Below, piece by piece: positions 35,601 through 47,600 of a DNA stretch of 64,000 nt; position 1 is the stretch's first letter; every line of letters begins with the position of its first letter. Source of the stretch: Cryptomeria japonica (lineage: Eukaryota; Streptophyta; Pinopsida; Cupressales; Cupressaceae); the NCBI RefSeq assembly GCF_030272615.1, contig NC_081406.1, positions 264,409,692 to 264,473,691 of the forward strand. The letters are read 5' to 3'. Made by a program: the position numbers and the translations under genes. The notes beneath the pieces are model-generated. The model was not told the origin of the DNA. It did no database searches and saw only the letters and a program-made list of their open reading frames with translations.

Positions 35601-38600
35601 ATTCTTGCATAAGATTGAGGCTTTTTATGGTTGACCCGTTGATGATTTATGCTTGTTTAGATTTGTAGTCTCACAAGGAGATGTCAATATAGCACATGCC
35701 TATCGTAAAGCTAATGATGTGGCTAACCGCATGACCAATTGGGTGATTAACATGAGCTGCCAAGAGATTTTTTGGGCACGTCTAACCTTGGGGATAATGC
35801 CTTTACTTTCCCACAACATGCGAACTCTATTGCAACAAACATTAATAATGACAGTGTAACTTCTGAGGCTGATGCGTGAGGGGAGGAAATGTGAAGTGTG
35901 AGGACCTGCAAACATCTTGTGCAATTATTGCAGATCCCTTCAAATCGATATGCCAAAGGGATCTCTTCAATTCATTGTGCTTGAACCCCAAATATGGATA
36001 CCACGATTTGTTTAATGGCGAGTAAGAGGTAAATGGCCTTTCTGGGTTTAGTAACAAAGGCTAGGATGAAAAAGGTTTTCAAAATTAAGGCCTCTGTGGT
36101 ATTTTGTGCCATCAAAATGGGTTTAGGGTGACATGCATTTGAATTCTTCACATGGATATTGAGTGAAATCTGACAATGCTTCAATGTTCTTGGTAGTCCT
36201 GCTCTACCTCAGGGAAGACAAGGATTATGTTAAGATGTTGATGAATTAACTGGTAAAGGCATATTGGTGGGAGGGTTTGAAGAATTACAATTACTCAACA
36301 ACCTTCTTGAGCTTGACCACCTTGGAGCCAAAAGAACCACCAGATAATTTAATGAGAAAAAATCTGCAATAGAAATTTGATAGCCTTCTCAGTCCTTGCC
36401 ATATTGAAGTGCTCCAATCTTGGGTAATTTTTGAAAGGGGCACTCAGCTCTCTTGTATCCATTTTGGGACATGGAAACCATTCTTTCTAGATAAAAATGT
36501 TGTATAATTGCCACCTCTTAATCCCAAAGTTTGCAATCAAGCTTCTACTTCGTTATCAGTGTCAATAAAAGTCAGGTCACATAATTCTTTACGTGTAATA
36601 TGGAGAGAATCCCCACAATTAGGCACTGCAAAATCGATTGTGAAATCCAAATCTCCCTAGTGCTTTTCCCTTATGTAGAGTCATGCCAAGCTTTCACCCT
36701 TTCCTTGCCATTAATGATATCAAAAATGTTGGAGATGAACATTGAAGAGATATCAGGATTAATACAGTGGTGGTCTGCTCCTTGAATGAAATCCCACCCG
36801 ATAATTTCTTTGAAATCCCATATGATGGCAAGCCCTTTCCCCAAATTTACATTATTGCCAAGTAGATTGTCTTCCCTACCATTGATTCGATGATTCGAAA
36901 GGAAATCCACCTCCTTGTTGCCTTCATGGTAGCAATATTTGATTGTATATGATTTAACTTTCAAGTGATTCTAGAGTCTTCCAAGTCTAATTTAGTGAGC
37001 ATAAATTTTAATAAAGAAACAATTCAAAAAGAATAGTTTGCAATAAAAAATTAAAAAGGTCATGGTTGCACATCAGTTCTGCCAAGGTTGCTTCGGTTGC
37101 AGATGGCCTTTTTTTTTTCCTTATATCATTTTTGTAGGTTATATTTGTCCATACTTCACATATTAATGTGAAGCTTCCATCCCTTAATATTACATGCAGA
37201 TTGGCTACATAGAGTGACAAATATTAATAGTAAACAACAACATCAGTGAGCTGGACAGCTTAAGAGACCTGTTGTGACCTAATCTCACATCACCCTATTC
37301 CAAATGGGGACCCCCTACTTTTTAGCCCCCTCGGTCTTTTGGTTTTGGTTTTTGGGTCTTTTCGTGACAGTCTTGTCAGTCCTTTGAGTTTGCAAGTGTT
37401 TGGGGGTCAGTTTGATCAAGTCTACAACTCGTTTGAGCGAATTTGGTTAAGTCTGGAGCATGTTTTGTCTGTTTTAGGGTTTTGACATTTAGACTTGAAT
37501 TTGAGGACTTTCCTTTACGGTTTTGGAAAAATAGAATGTTGCATTGGACTCAAGGCCCTTTAAGGAACCTACACGTGAAATTTGAGCAAATTCTGAGCGA
37601 CTTTCTGTTTTTAGAAAGTTCCTATTTTTTAGGGATTTCACTACCTCCTGGATTGGTCTTATTTTGCCAAAAATCAAGCTTACTATTTTTAGCAGTTTCC
37701 GTTTTTTGTAAGTTTCTATTTTTAGTGAGTGTCCCTGCATCGCGTTTTGCCCTAATCCTAACATTTTGAAATGCTCTCTAATTTTGGAAAATCTATTTTG
37801 GCAGGCTCTTCACATGTGGACACTAAAGACTCAGCATTCCTAATCATTTCTAAATTTGGATAATTCGAAAAAGCAGGTTACTGATCCAATTTTTTTTGGC
37901 TAAGTATGGATGCCCATTCCAAAATTGGAAAACATGAAAAAGCTTCTAAGTCTGGCGCGACAAAGCACTTCAAATCCAAATATGGCATCCTAATCTGGAA
38001 AACGACCAAAATTGTCTAAGTCTGGAATGAAGCAAGTCAATTTCCTCCATGTAGTGGAAATAGCGCCCAAAATTAGGGATGGGCACTGAAAAGGGAGTGC
38101 CAAGGAAAATTGGCAGAACTGAAACTTCCATCATCATGGTGATTTGGTGCCTAAGTCACAGGTAGGGCACTAAATAGGGGTGATAGAGGAATTTCCTCCA
38201 CCCCCCAAAATTCCTTGCACACTATGTTTTGGCACCCAAGCAGGGTTGAGAGCGCTAAAATGAGGTCATGGAAAACTTGAAAACTTCAAAATTCCTCCTT
38301 TACTTGGAATCAACACCCAAGGCGGCTATGGGGCACTAAATGAAGATGAATAGGAAAAATTGTCTAAGGCACAAAATTCTACCACGTGGCCAAAATAGCA
38401 CCCAGGTCTAGTTGAGGGCGCTAGGAAAGGGAGGTCATGGAAAATCAACGAGCCTCCAAAATTCCTTTATCCAAGCAAATCAACGCCCAAGGAGAGGCTA
38501 GAGCGCCCAAAGGGGGTATCATGGAAATAGTGCACTAGGGGAAAATTCCTCCATGGGGGTGTTTGGGCGCCCAAGGAGAAGAAAGGGCACTAGATGAGGT

Positions 38601-41600
38601 GCCATGGAAAGTCGAGCAACGAAGAAATTCCTCCATACTAGCAGTTTGGCACCCAAAGACAAGGATGGATGCAAATCCTAAGGGGTCAAGGAAATACAAG
38701 AGAAGTGAAACTTCCTTCACTTAGTGGAATCCACGCCCAAGATCGAAAAGAAAAATTCCAAGGCAAGAAAATCAAAGGTCAAGGAAGAATTGAGAAAAGA
38801 AAAAATTCCCCAAGGGAATTTTTCTTTAAAATCCATTTTCGGGCATCAAAACATTTAAATTTCAATTTTTTTTCAGATTTGGATTCATGAGAGAATTTTC
38901 TCTCCTAGAACCTGGAATCCTAATTGTGGAAAGTTCCTAAAAAATAGGAGATGTTGATAAATTGATGAAAAATCTCCTTTAGAACATGGAAAAGTTCAAA
39001 AAGTTCAAAGAAAATTCTTCATGAATCAAATTTTCTCCCTCTTGAAGTTTTCTCTCTCCTAGGGTTTTTGCTAAGTGGATAAAAGTCAAAAGCTCAAGTA
39101 AATCTTTCAAAAAATCCCTCCAAAATTCAAAATGGGAAGTTGGCGACACAAAATAAAAGAATATTCCAAGTTATGATGCATAACTCAAGGCATTCATGGA
39201 AAATTCCATTTTGAAACTTAATGACAATAGTGGAGCTTGTTTGCATGGCATGTTGAAGAGGAAAGTATGACGCATCATTAAAGGAACTGCCAATTTTTGG
39301 TCTTTCGCCAACTTGGCGAGTTGGTGGAAGAATTCTTTTTAAGCAAGCAAATGCAATTCATTTTTCACGTGCGAATTTGGAGAAAAGTTAAAGTTGGAGA
39401 GAAGTGGCAAGAGTCAGGCTTGAAGAATTTCTTATTCCTTTTTCAAAAGTTGGTCGCGGAGGTTTTATTTTATTCCTAATTAGGAATTATCTATCTGGAA
39501 ATTCTCTTCCATCATTCTATTTTATTGCTAGCAATAATTTTAATGTTGATTAATTTTTGGTTTTGCAGGAATGGCAAAGTCGAGTAAGGCAGTGGCTATT
39601 TCTAGACAGGCATAGATCAAGGCTGAGATGAAAGGATTCCTTGCAGAATCCAAAATGGTGTCCAGGTGGAAGGAAATCAGCGACACAAATTTGGGAACTT
39701 TCAAATTGGCTGCTTTCCGTATCAGGATGTTTGGAACAGCCAGATATAACCCATTGCCTATCACTGCCAGGATTGTTAAAAGCGGAATTGTTGCAGCAGC
39801 AGGTTTCCCTCCATCTATTTAATGTCCAGAGTTGATCTTTGAATGTGCGAAACACTACAACTCGGAGAGAAGGACTATTTCAATGGAGAGTGGAAAGCTT
39901 CTGGCCAACGTAACTCTAGAAGCTACTGGTGAAACCTTTGGGATTCCATCACATCATTCCATGACTTACAAGACTATGGAAAGAGCTAAGGTGGTATACG
40001 ATGCGGGTCCTGATAGATGTGCTGAAATCATCAACAAGAGTTGGCTGTAGAAGCCAATTCCTCACATCTCCAAGATGCCCAAGCAACTCACCATTTTTGA
40101 ATTCAAGCAAGACGATGTGGACTTGATGATGATGTTGAGCAGAATTATGAATTCAAGCAACATACCATCAATTTTGAGAAGTGGATGTTCTTCTTCATTG
40201 GTGAAGTCATGAATGACAATGAATTAGTAGATTGGGCCAGGTTAATTAGCCACTATGTGCACAAACATCTTAAAAATCTAAAGGAAAAGAAGACCCAATC
40301 CTTCTATATGGGCTCTTATGTGATTTATTCACTTTCAAGGATGGGTGGCTTTGATGGTTTGCTAGGAAATGGGCTCATGGGATGCGGACTGGCATAACTG
40401 AAAGTCCATGAATGCTACCCCTAGCTGCATGTGTATAACACTAGTTCATTCAAATTGGTGAATGACACTTTTACCATGTACTTAACCAGGTTAATGCAAA
40501 ATGAGCTTCATACAAGGGTGTCACTAGAAGCTAGGGTGCTGATTCAAAAGTTCGGGGCCGTGTTCCTATAGTTTCTAAAATTTACTTATATCAGGACACA
40601 AGGATTTTCCTACCAGCCTTACAAATTACCAAGATATCCATCAGACAGGTTGGTGTTGTTGGAACTTATGAGACAATTGACAGCCTATGATCAAATTCAA
40701 AAAAAGAAAAGGAAGTTGTCCATCAAATTCTCTGTTGTCCTTGGTGACTATGTAGAATTGTGCCCCAACCCGGCAACAGTTGAAAAGGCGGCAGAGGAAT
40801 TGGTGTTTTATCACTTAACGCCTTACACATCTAGATCTCATGATGATCCATATCATAAAATCAAGAAAGTTGCTAGAGTGAGGTTTGTGCACAAATTTCA
40901 CCTGGAAGATTTTTGGGCCAATGCCAAGGACAACCTCGAGTTTAGGAAGAAAATGTTTTACAGACTGCTCCTCAACATGATCAAAATCGGTGATATAGTA
41001 CAAGTCTCAGATCAAGTGAAAGAGGATACAAACGTAGTACAACTGAAATTTGGAAAGGTCAAGGACCAACCCATCCAATTGCCAGATTGGTCAGAACTCG
41101 AGGTGGATGACTTAGACATTTTAGCTAGGCTAACATTGAAGTTCATCGGGCAGTGGGTTAATCAGCATGTGAGGGCGCTGAAGGAAAGGAATGTTAGCTT
41201 GAGCTACCAGTTAATGGGAAGTTTGGATTCCCACAGTGAGGCCACAAAAGGATCTTCAAAGGCCCAAAGCTGAAGAAGGAGAAATTCAGCAAGGAAAGTC
41301 TGGACCTAGTGAAGGAAAGAGTGCTCCAAAGAGGCTTAGGACAAGGAAAAGGAAGGAAGCCCAACCAGATGTCCAACCAGAAATTCAGTTAGCCGCTCAA
41401 CAGGAGGTCCACCAGGAAGAACCACAACAAAAGAAGACAAGGGTGGAAGTAACTCAATCCCCAACCAGTTCTTCTAGCGTGCGAGAGGTGGAAATGTTCA
41501 CCGAAGAAAATCCATTGAATTCACCACAGGGTGATTTCTCGGATACCACACTTGCACAAGATGTCCTTAGCATTAGTGCTTCACATAGGCCAACTTAGCC

Positions 41601-44600
41601 AGGAGATCAGAGGCAAGAACTTCCTCCCCATCTAGAAGAACCACACCAGGATAGTGTTATGACGTATTCACACATCGCCCCATTGCAAATGGGGACCCCC
41701 ACTTTTTTTTGTTCTCTAGGATATTGTTAGAGTCTTTTGCTATTAATCTTTGTGTTGAAGAAGCCAGTGGAAATAAATTTAATCAAGTCAAGTTTGTCTC
41801 TTTAGGATGAAGTGAAGTCAGTCAGTTATCAAGGCTTTTGGAATGAATGACTCATGCTTGCAAGGCTAGGGATGAAATGCAAAAATTTGGCTTAGGAAAA
41901 TTTCCTTTGCCCTCTTGGAAGAGCAATTGAGGCATTGACAACACTTCATTTGCCCAACCAAGGTTTGGTCACTTCCACTTCTCCCAACACTGCCAATGGG
42001 TGCCCAAACCCGATCGCTCCAATTTCTATTCCTCACCTTGGCCATCACCATTTCACCTTTCCATTCCCCTTCTATCTTTCCATCTTATTCTTTCATCCCA
42101 TAGCCCATCCATCTTCACCCTCTCCTTTCATTTCCTACCTTACCCTCACCTTCACCACATTCTCCTATCTTCCACCTTTTCATTTCCATTTTCCCTCACT
42201 CCCTTTCATCACCTCCCATTTCTTTCCATTCATCTTACCCTTCCCTTCACCTACCTTCACCTATATCCTCACCCTCACCTTCACCTATGCTCTCACCTAC
42301 CTAACCCTTTTCCCATCCTAGCATACCCATCCCCTCACCTTCACCTACATTTCCACCTACCTCTACCTTCACCCATATTCTCTAGACCTCCCTTTATTTC
42401 CTTACCTACTACCTCTCCCTTATCCTACCCATCCACTATCTTATTCCCCTACCACCATACCTCTTATCCTTCCTTTCATACCCTTAACCCCTAACCTCCT
42501 TCACTTCCCTACCCTTCCACCCTTCCACCCTTCTACTTCACCCTCACCCACACCTACACTTACACCTGCTTCTACTTACATCTACATCCTCTACCCTCCA
42601 TCTCACACCCATACCCTTCTACTTCCCTTAGCCTACCCTTTCCTTTTACCTACCACTCTACCCCCTACACCTATCCTATCCTATCCTAACCCACCTTCCA
42701 TTTCCTACATTTTCTAACCCACCACCCACCACCCACCACCCACCACCCTGCCCCCTTACTCTTTTACTACCCCTTATACCTCCCGTTCCACTTTACTCCC
42801 CATATATCCTAACTCCTTTACTACTTTTCCCCCAACATTCCTTCCCTTCCACTCATGGCAGCTTTCCTTGCCACTTCCTTCACATTCTTACCACCTCACA
42901 TTTCTCTCTCTCTACCGTATCATATCACTTGGGCCCCACAAAATCTGAAATGGGGAGTTAAAAAGTAGTTTTCTTTTTTGAGGCATAGAGCATTTCTTTG
43001 ACTTCCTTTACTACCGTAGCCTTCTTCTTTGACTGTTCAAATCAGCAGCACCAAAGATGACTCACTTCCATTGCCTTGAGGATGGAGCAAATTCCTGTTC
43101 CATTGCTCCTTTCTTGGAGCGAGAAGTATTTCCTTTGCTCTTGCATAGGAGCAAGTTTTTGAGCTACCACCTTCCTTTGCTGCTGGATAAGAGCGACTTC
43201 CATCGCTCCCAATTTGGAGTGGACTTCCATTGCTTCCAATTTGGAGCGGACTTCCATTGCTGATAGACAAGTGCAAATTTTTTAAAGTCACTTCCAGTGC
43301 TGATAGACAATAGCGAATTTTTTAAAGTTACTTCCATTGCTGATAGATAGAAGCGAGCTTTTAAGGTCTACTTCCTTTGTTCCTTAATTGGAGCGAAAAG
43401 CATTTCCTTTGCCCTCTTAAGAGAGAGTGAAAAGTACTTCCTTTGCCCTCGTAAGAGAGCGAAATGCACTTCCTTTTCCCTCTTAGGAGAGTGATCCCCA
43501 CTTCCTTTGCTATGCAAAAGTCCGAATTCAAGCAATGATAGGTAATGAGAAGAAGAGTCTAGCACCAACAAGGATCAAAGGGGCCCACTTAAAAAACAAA
43601 ACAAAGATGCAAGTGTTAAAGTGCCACCTAAGACCAAGGAGGATCCACCTAAACAAGGAATGTTTTCTTAAAAAATCAAAATCAATTTCCAATTGACCCG
43701 ATAAAAGGCAAAAAGATTTAAAGAGAATTATCAAATATTGGGAAGGCAAAGTATTGGATTTTTGAAAATTCAAAATTTTTAATAATGAAAAGAATTTGTA
43801 TCAAAAGCAAGTCGGCCATATAAGAATAATATGAAAAGAGATGACCTTTAACACTCAACGCATATATAAAGAAGATGTCTCATTTCATTTCAACATCGTT
43901 TAATAAGTAATTCTGACCAGACATTGAGGCAGTGATTCTAGTGGAAAAAATCAGTGATTTTGGCAACAAGATTTTGATCATCAAATTCTTCATCAAAGAG
44001 CAATTTTGATTTTTAAAGGTCAATGAATTATCAAATATTGGGAAGGCAAAGTATTGGATTTTTGAAAATTCAAAATTTTTAATAATGAAAAGAATTTGTA
44101 TCAAAAGCAAGTCGGCCATATAAGAATAATATGAAAAGAGATGACCTTTAACACTCAACGCATATATAAAGAAGATGTCTCATTTCATTTCAACATCGTT
44201 TAATAAGTAATTCTGATCATCAAATTCTTCATCAAAGAGCAATTTTGATTTTTAAAGGTCAATGAATTCTTTGATCATTCCATTGATCAAAGGAGATGAT
44301 CCTTTAATTAGGGTGCTTAAGATTAAGCTGAGGATTTTCAGATCAGACCTGTGGCAAACATAAAATCAGACTCAGAATCAGATGTTTCCAGATAGCAAAA
44401 TACATTTCCAGATTCAAAAAGGGCTTCTCACACTTAACTGATGAGGCTTTGGTGTGATAGGGGTATGTTGATTCAGTTAATTTTAATATTTCATCAATAT
44501 GATTCAAAATGTTTTCCTTTCCAGGTCTGACTGGAGAATCACAGCGAGGAGTGAGGAAGCACATTCAAGATTACATCAAGTTGGGATGCAACACAAGGCA

Positions 44601-47600
44601 AGCATGACCTTCAAGAGGAAGGATTTCACCGGCAAGCACAAGGATACCAAGGAAGGTGACTACACAAGAAGGATTTCGAGATATTCAAAAACTTTCATTG
44701 CATCATGATGACATGAAAAAGTCAATACCCCAACTAAGGAGGATATGGACAAACAAAAGGTTGATGCGAAGAGGATCAACATCAAGATGTTCAAGAACTC
44801 AATATTGTAAAAGGATCAAAGAAGCTTCAAACGATGCAAAGGAGAAGTCATACAATCACCCCAAGGCAAGATAGGTGAGCAAGGGAAGAAGGTCAAACTT
44901 CACACCATCATCATCACATCAAGCTTTGAGCAAGTGACTAATGTTGAGTATCAAGAGATATCTGTCAACATCCCTTCATGATGATCTATCAAGTCTACAA
45001 GCGCAAAATGAGGTGGCGTCTCGGTCACCACTCACCAATCAAAGGAGTTCCACATCAACACATCCAGATTCAATGAGCCAAGCTCATCATATGGAGGCAC
45101 AAACTTCAAGATACCTACCCCCATTTTCTATTGCTTCACATTCAGTATTGAACCTGAATGTAATTATCTCATTGACCAGAATAAAGTTTGTTGTAACAAA
45201 CACTAATTAGGGTTTTCATTGTAAAATCTCGACCATTAATCTCAAATCAATCCAAGCCATTCATTGTAATGAGCTCTCTATGAAAAGCTCAAGCGCTTCA
45301 TTTGTAAACGTTAATAGCAATAGAAAGAAGTCAATAGAATAGTAATAGAACGGAGGAATAGATTAGAGAATAGTTCAATAGCAAATAACAATTAGAGTAG
45401 AAGTTAGATTAGGAGAAAGCAAAGATTGTTGCCAAAACCTTGTTGTAAAGAACATATGATTTTATTGAAGTTATGGTGAATTAATGTGTTATTTCAACAA
45501 GCTGCATGGTCTCTACTTCTCAATTTATTTGCTTTCATGTTGATTAGATTGAATGGAGGAAATTGTTGAATGCATTTGTGTGGAATCTGTTTAGTCCATA
45601 CCACTAGCCTCTTGCTGATTGTAAGTGTGCCTTGTGTGGTCAATTGGAACAATATGAGCTTAACTTCAAATTGTTATACGTCCATTGTTTGTGCATTAAC
45701 TTGAATGGTTATCAATGTTTGATGATAATGATTTGAACATCTTTGAATTATCCCTTATAAGATTGCACTGAGCTTGTATCAAATTGTTCAGTTTGATGGT
45801 GAGGCCTTGCCCAATAGGATTCCATCGAATCATTCACTCTTCTCTTACATTCTTAGGATTAGAATAGACTCCCTAAACCCTACGCCTTTTGCCCTTTTTT
45901 ATACTCCAAGCGAGTAGGTAGAATCCAAGTTCCAACGATTCAAGTATTCAACAATTCAACGTAAGCCCTTTGTGATTCCAACATTATCACATCAAACCAT
46001 TGATCTTATCCACAAGTTGTGTCCCGACATTTAAGAACCTTGGAGTTGTCTCAAGTGATCCTTAAGCTAATCTTCAACATTTGAGTAACTTTGTTTAGGA
46101 GAGGATAAGATACTTTTGGGTATTTTATTCTGTGTTAGACTACGCATAAAAAACACATCAACAGATAGTTTCGTAGAAACAATCCTTGGAGAAATGTAAG
46201 AAATTTCACAAGAGCATGCACATATGGAGATTAAGATCAACTGACAACTGCTCTAGATTGGCTGAGAGATAGATTGAGGAAAGAACCAGAAAGCGAAGTA
46301 GATCCAACACAAGAGTTGGAGGAAATTCTGAGAAGAATGGAAAAACCAATAGAAAAGAAGGCTGCTTAGAAGTTCTCCAAGGTCACAAGAGCTGAATCTG
46401 TATCTAGAACTTTGCATATAGCTGAACCTGCAGTGGATAAAGACAAAAATGAGATCACGCCAGATGACTATGTAATCAGAGAAGTTGATTTAGGGTGTGC
46501 TTCCACGGTTTAGGTAATGGAAGACTTTGAAGGGTCATTCTTGGCCATGATAGAAAAGATGCAAAAGATGAAGGCAAAGTGCAAAAGGGTGAAAAGTGAA
46601 AATAGGGCCTTACGCGAGTATATTAAGAGTTTCAAACATCCACTCAGGGACGAGGATCCGTCTTTTGTTCCCCCCTCTTCTCTTCCTAAGGAGTCCATTA
46701 ATGAAGTTGAAGAGGTTAGGAAATTGCCCAGTACTCTACGGAATGAGTGGAAGATACTTTCACTGCTGTCGGAAAATTCATTGAAGACTTGGCTAGCCTC
46801 CATTCTAGGCTTGTTGCCCTCTTGAACTAGCTGGAGGTTGCGGATGGGGCATGGGAAGATGTTCATATTTATCGGGACTTGACCATTCCATGACTTAGAG
46901 GCAGACAATGATTGACAGGAAGGTGATTCAGGAGAACGAAGTTTTTGATTTCCTGCGATGGTTTTGTACTATCTACACTGGAAGGGAGGCCTTTGAGAGA
47001 TTCGACATGGAGTCTTTAGCTTTGAAATACTCGATCAGAAGGGTACATGAGGAAATCATCAACGCAGTTAAGGCCTTGTTTGCAAAAAGGTTGAATGAAG
47101 GTGGAGTCACAGCGAATTTCCTAAGCACTTAGTTGCATGAATTCTTCTTCGTGGGATCGTTTTCCATGGCTTTCTTTGAAAATGTTTATTTCTTTTCCAG
47201 CACTAGGTGGAGAACACATGAGATGGTGGTAGAATGGGAAAGTTTTCTATCCAAAAGTGAAGAAGAAATTGCTTTGATGGAGTTCCAGATAGAAAGTGTG
47301 CCAAGTGTCTTCGTAGGAGCATTAGAGGCCATCATCGCCAAATTCATTGCATATGCCATAAATGAACGAGATAATGGTTGTCCATTTTTGGACGACGATC
47401 TTTTGACTGAGTGATATAGTGGCATACTTATTGCTGGAATATTTTGACCAAGAGGCAGCTGGGTCTACGCATGAAGAATTAATGGAGCATCTTTTGCATG
47501 CAACTGTCACATTTGAAGCATTATGGCAGATTCCTTTTGCATGCAGCCGTCACATGTAGACTTGATGGTGAATTTATGACATGATAGGGTGATTTTTGCA

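Larger units (their letters stand above)
32597..35609. mobile_element. Probable solo LTR (about 725 bp net) split by a LINE
   Basis: Outer segments 32597-32819 and 35122-35609 together interrupt the RNase H domain. The left edge reads TGTAGAGTCTAGACAC and the right edge TTCTTGCA, with TAAGA next to both edges (32592-32596 and 35610-35614; one extra G at the left). The arms are AT-rich with TTAAATAATTAAATT words. The ends are less clean than those of other LTRs here, so the call is tentative. Confidence 0.45.
41655..46163 (+). mobile_element. Giant LTR family member, nested copy N (4,509 bp, no ORF)
   Basis: Starts TGTTATGACGTATTCACACA and ends AAAAACACATCAACA, matching the tips of copies A, P and B. 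Perfect 5-bp duplication GATAG at 41650-41654 and 46164-46168, inside the ORF of copy P. It holds a pyrimidine-rich tract, a short-unit array, a 300-bp duplication and the 3' region, but none of the family ORF. It is a non-autonomous member younger than its host copy. Confidence 0.88.

Noticed and set aside
42000-42494. 164-aa open frame
   Set aside because: Low-complexity translation of the pyrimidine tract, with no independent support.
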